From positions 1 to 54,096 of the forward strand of contig NZ_JAPSKE010000029.1 of NCBI RefSeq assembly GCF_031177825.1: a stretch of DNA of 54,096 bases, in the 5' to 3' direction. Below the pieces are notes generated by a model, which was not told the origin of the DNA, made no database searches, and saw only the letters and a list, made by a program, of their open reading frames with translations. Both the position numbers and the translations under genes were made by a program. This stretch comes from Paenibacillus sp. GTDB lineage: Bacteria > Bacillota > Bacilli > Paenibacillales > YIM-B00363. How positions within the stretch are numbered: position 1 is the stretch's first letter; the number at the start of each line of letters is the position of its first letter. Of the stretch, positions 51,520 through 54,096 are shown one piece after another.

Positions 51520-53113
51520 ATTGACCCAGACGATCCAGAAAAATTTGTTCCGCAAGACGTTCATCGCGTACCCGAGCGTTCACTCGATCACGGTCATCGG
51601 CGACCACGGCAAGGCGGTGATCGACGACAACCAAAACTGGGCGACCTACACGAATTTCGACCCCGAGCAGACGCTCGCGTACGTGAACGCCAAGGTGCCG
51701 CCGGACGGGAAGATCGCCATATTCCGCAACGACGACGAGAAGGGCCGTGGCGCGACGATCACGATCGCCCGCCGGATCGGGGGGTTCGTCTCCTATCAGC
51801 CGAAGGGCATCCTCGCCATGGAAATTAAGACCGAGCAGCTCGCGCCGCTGTGGGACATGGCGGATCTCGGACCGTCCGCGACGTTCTTCATCGCCGACGA
51901 GAGCGGACGCATCATTTACGAGCCGTCGTCGTCGACGTTGACCGACGCGGACATGGTCGCCGTCGCGTCCCGTTTGACGGGGGGGACCGAGCGGTCGGAG
52001 GTGATTCCGATCGGCGGGGAGCCGACGCTGTTCGTCGCCAGAGAGTCCGCTTACCTGAAATGGAAGATGATCGTCTCCCTCCCCGTCGACGAGCTGCGCC
52101 GGCCGGTCGATTCGATTCGAACGACGACGTGGTCCGTCGGCCTTGCGACGCTGCTCATCGCCTTGCTGCTCGCATACCGATTCGGACGGACGATCACCCG
52201 GCCGATCCGCTCCGTCATGGAAGGGATGCGCGAGACGGAAAAGGGGAATTGGAGCCGCCTCGAAGACCAGGGCCGGGACGACGAGCTCGGAGGTCTCATC
52301 CATCGCTACAACCTGATGGTCAGCCGCTTGTCGGAGATGATCGACCTCGTCTACGACGCGGAGCTGAAGCAGCAGAAGTCGGAGCTCGAGCTGCAGCGCA
52401 GCCGTTTCGAACGGCAGCAGGCCGAATTCCAAGCGCTGCAGCTGCAGATCAATCCGCACTTCCTGTACAACACTTTGGAGACGATCAACTGCTACGCCAT
52501 CGTGCAGGATTCGGATGAAATTTCGGAAATCGTCGAAGCGATGGCCTTCATGCTCCGGTACTCGGTACAGACGCATCTGGAGGAAATCACGCTCGTCAAC
52601 GAACTGAACCATGTGCGCAACTACATGGTCATCATGCGGCATCGACTCGGCAACGGCTTCGAGCTGGACGTCGCCGTTCCTCCGTCGCTGCTGCTGCGGC
52701 ACATGGTGAGGCTCACGATGCAGCCGCTCGTCGAGAACGCGCTGCAGCACGCGTTCCGGGACGGGATGGAGCCGCATCATACCATCCGCATCGACGCGGA
52801 AGAAACCGCGGAAGAATTCCGCGTCTATGTCGAAGACAACGGCGTCGGCATGTCTCCGGGGAAGCTCGCCGCGATGCGGGCGAAGCTGGCGGACGACGGA
52901 GCGGAAGCCGAAGCGGCGGCGACGGCCGCGCTCGACCGTCCCGACGGCGGCGGCCCGGCCGCGGCCCGCACGATTTTGCGCCGCGGCGGCATCGGCATCG
53001 TCAACGTGCACCGCCGCATCCGCATGGTGTACGGCGAAGGCTACGGACTCGCCATCGACAGCGAAGAGGGGCGCGGCACTCGCTTCACGATGCGCATGCC
53101 AAGAAGGGGGTGA
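51248..53113 (+). CDS. YesM-type sensor histidine kinase (second module)
   Basis: The 621-residue protein has a first helix (FGQIYLYFTVVILLSILGVGIVSYM), a Cache-like external domain (about 35-285), a second helix (TTWSVGLATLLIALLLAYRFG), HAMP, and the His_kinase domain with H404 in QINPHFLYNTLETINCY. The HATPase has PLVENALQHAFRDG as N-box and DNGVGMSPGK as G1; an Ala/Asp-rich insert of about 30 residues separates G1 from the GGIGIVNVHRRI G2 segment. It pairs with the regulator gene it overlaps. GGGAGAAG precedes the ATG. Confidence 0.92.
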   Translation: MRKSLFGQIYLYFTVVILLSILGVGIVSYMQSSRALDDQVERYIGQLIRHSTSQTESYLRRYELASDSLLSEDAVKQFMEMDPEDSYRFYELTQTIQKNLFRKTFIAYPSVHSITVIGDHGKAVIDDNQNWATYTNFDPEQTLAYVNAKVPPDGKIAIFRNDDEKGRGATITIARRIGGFVSYQPKGILAMEIKTEQLAPLWDMADLGPSATFFIADESGRIIYEPSSSTLTDADMVAVASRLTGGTERSEVIPIGGEPTLFVARESAYLKWKMIVSLPVDELRRPVDSIRTTTWSVGLATLLIALLLAYRFGRTITRPIRSVMEGMRETEKGNWSRLEDQGRDDELGGLIHRYNLMVSRLSEMIDLVYDAELKQQKSELELQRSRFERQQAEFQALQLQINPHFLYNTLETINCYAIVQDSDEISEIVEAMAFMLRYSVQTHLEEITLVNELNHVRNYMVIMRHRLGNGFELDVAVPPSLLLRHMVRLTMQPLVENALQHAFRDGMEPHHTIRIDAEETAEEFRVYVEDNGVGMSPGKLAAMRAKLADDGAEAEAAATAALDRPDGGGPAAARTILRRGGIGIVNVHRRIRMVYGEGYGLAIDSEEGRGTRFTMRMPRRG

Positions 53114-53136
53114 CGGCTGTGGCCGGCCCCCTTTTT
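53104..53136 (+). terminator. Intrinsic terminator overlapping the kinase stop codon
   Basis: AAGGGGG and CCCCCTT pair perfectly and are followed by TTT. The stem begins in the last sense codons. Confidence 0.88.
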
Positions 53137-53164
53137 CACGTACAATCGGTATCCTTTGCTTGCA

Positions 53165-53371
53165 GAGACGAACCTCGTGTGAGCGTGCAAATCGGGGAGG
53201 AGTGCCTCCATTTTCGGGGCGGTGCGCCCTGAATATTGCGGGGAAGCGCCCGATTCATTGCTGCATCCGGAGATGAACCTCGCAAGAGCGAGCAATTTGG
53301 GGAGGGGCTCCTCAATTGTTGGGGCGGTATGCCCTGAAAATTGCGGAGGAACGCCCCGATCGTTGTAGCCC
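53165..53371. repeat. Two tandem copies of a 105-bp repeat
   Basis: Copy 1 starts at 53165 (GAGACGAACCTCG) and copy 2 at 53270 (GAGATGAACCTCG); the copies look roughly three-quarters identical. Each contains a GGGGCGG...CGCCC inverted pair. The unit is a multiple of three, and a minus-strand frame stays open through both copies. Confidence 0.8.
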
Positions 53372-53440
53372 GAGAGCGATCCCCTCCGCCGCAGCCGCCA
53401 ACTTAGAATTCTACCGATAACGTTCACCTGACCCTCTCCT

Positions 53441-53508
53441 CGGCGCTTTTCTAACCTGATTTCCCTTACTCAGGGTCACTGAACAGAGGAAATCACCTGA
53501 GAAAGAGG
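53441..53508. repeat. Palindromic pair of transposon-end-like repeats
   Basis: The left arm (53441-53475, with TTTCTAACCTGATTTCC) and right arm (53479-53508, with GGAAATCACCTGAGAAAG) are inverted copies separated by 3 bases, able to form a hairpin of nearly 30 bp. Both match the ends of the element at 24333-25109. Confidence 0.75.
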
Positions 53509-53583
53509 TCGGCAGGCAGGTACGGCCGGGCCGCTCGGTAGGACCTGTAGCAATAAGGGACTACGCAGCGGCTCGGCAAACTT

Positions 53584-53613
53584 CCTGAGGGAAGGCAATC
53601 ACCTTAGAAAGGC
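53584..53613. repeat. Solo transposon-end-like repeat arm
   Basis: CCTGAGGGAAGGC followed by AATCACCTTAGAAAG. The last 15 bases are identical to the right end of the IS1595-like element (25095-25109). It ends 10 bases before the stop codon of the next minus-strand gene. Confidence 0.75.
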
Positions 53614-53622
53614 GACGATCCC

Positions 53623-54096
53623 TTACATCGAATTCGTCGGCGCGGTGGTGATTTCGACCGTGCGCGTGTCGTCGTTCCAGACGACCTCGACGCCAAGCAA
53701 CCCGCCGACGTCGCGCAGCGGGACGTAGACGGCGGCGTTCATGAGCAGCGGCGCGTAGGAGAGCGCCTGCTGCTTGCCGCCGACGAGCGCGAACGGGGCG
53801 CCCTCGCGAAGCGTGAAGGCGCGGTCGGCGTAGGCGACGTTCACGCCGGACGTCGCTTCGTCGTACTCGACCGCGGCGCCGACCGCTTCGAACAGCGCTC
53901 GCAGCGGCACGAACATCCGGTTGTCGATCATGATCGGGCTCGGCTCGAAGCGCTGCTCTTCTCCGTCAATCCGAAGCGCTGCTTCCGCTTTCCGTTGAAT
54001 CGGCGTAAGGAACTGACCGGGCTTGCGCTGCAACTCCTTCGGCAGGTCGAAGGCGTAGAGCGTGTCCTCGGTCTGCGCGAGCAGCAGGTTGCTGAC
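53623..54096 (-). CDS. Stalk-domain (copper amine oxidase N-domain-like) protein, C-terminal part
   Basis: The frame is open to the window end, so the N-terminus is missing; at least 157 residues are seen. Two half-domains follow the copper amine oxidase N-terminal pattern: IMIDNRMFVPLRALFEAVGAAVEYD and PLLMNAAVYVPLRDVGGLLGVEVVWND, ending TRTVEIT. The incoming part (SNLLLAQTEDTLYAFDLPKEL) resembles a PQQ-type beta-propeller blade, so the whole may be a secreted propeller plus stalk protein (inference). Confidence 0.85.
   Translation of the reverse strand, partial: VSNLLLAQTEDTLYAFDLPKELQRKPGQFLTPIQRKAEAALRIDGEEQRFEPSPIMIDNRMFVPLRALFEAVGAAVEYDEATSGVNVAYADRAFTLREGAPFALVGGKQQALSYAPLLMNAAVYVPLRDVGGLLGVEVVWNDDTRTVEITTAPTNSM

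Larger units (their letters stand above)
53137..53622. other. Gene-poor stretch filled with repeats
   Basis: The 486 bases between the terminator and the stalk-domain gene hold no gene I can support. They contain the 105-bp tandem repeat (53165-53371) and three arms of the transposon-end repeat family (53441-53613). Confidence 0.7.

Noticed and set aside
51311..53011. 566-codon minus-strand frame across the second YesM gene
   Set aside because: Shadow of the kinase; no recognisable domain.
53041..53427. Minus-strand frame through the 105-bp repeats as a coding gene
   Set aside because: Only two repeats and an overlap with the kinase gene; kept as a finding but not called a gene.
1..54096. 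CRISPR arrays, rRNA, tRNA genes or prophage
   Set aside because: None seen by eye on either strand; the tandem repeats at 53.2 kb have no spacers and only two copies.

Overview
The window looks like a chromosomal segment from a GC-rich, spore-forming member of the Paenibacillaceae (Paenibacillus/Cohnella-like). Grounds for this (inference, no database search was run): strong AGGAGG-type ribosome binding sites, TTG and GTG starts, intrinsic terminators at most gene ends, YesM/YesN two-component pairs beside Lpl-type sugar ABC importers, a YheC/YheD-like ATP-grasp spore gene, FIMAH and copper-amine-oxidase-type stalk domains, and many secreted glycosidases. No rRNA, tRNA, CRISPR array or prophage was seen. 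High GC gives many long antisense shadow ORFs, which are left out.

Layout. 1-7.4 kb: end of a large secreted glycan-active protein with a FIMAH tail, a GH97 glycosidase and two overlapping FAD-oxidoreductase genes. 7.4-9.9 kb: a DHA2-type drug exporter and an orphan NarL-type response regulator. 10.2-19.7 kb: a multimodular GH9 cellulase, a Bcr/CflA exporter, a secreted discoidin plus beta-helix protein, and a GH172 (DUF2961) enzyme with a clear promoter and operator. 19.7-24.3 kb: threonine synthase-like enzyme, panD overlapping an ATP-grasp gene, and a translationally coupled GNAT/Gfo-Idh-MocA pair. 24.3-25.1 kb: a compact IS1595-like element whose transposase-like protein appears to lack the DDE core, bounded by imperfect inverted repeats that recur at 53.4-53.6 kb. 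25.2-31.5 kb: a ferritin-like protein, an ECF-like sigma factor and a YknXYZ/MacAB-like ABC efflux operon, divergent from a NarL-type two-component system; four TGAA repeats spaced exactly 11 bp lie between the two promoters. 31.6-35.1 kb: an ABC-2 exporter and a 64-residue protein.

35.3-53.1 kb is the most organised part: two mirrored Lpl-type sugar-import modules. Module 1 is regulator-kinase-binding protein-permease-permease, followed by a GH78 alpha-L-rhamnosidase with its own promoter. Module 2 is permease-permease-binding protein-regulator-kinase. Neither has an ATPase, so both probably use a shared MsmX-type ATPase encoded elsewhere. The likely logic: a YesM kinase senses an extracellular oligosaccharide, its AraC-type YesN regulator activates the binding-protein and permease promoters, the sugar is imported, and GH78 trims it. 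Shared promoter motifs inside each module support this.

53.1-54.1 kb: a 510-bp gene-poor stretch holding a 105-bp tandem repeat and palindromic copies of the transposon-end repeat, then the C-terminal end of a stalk-domain protein running off the window.
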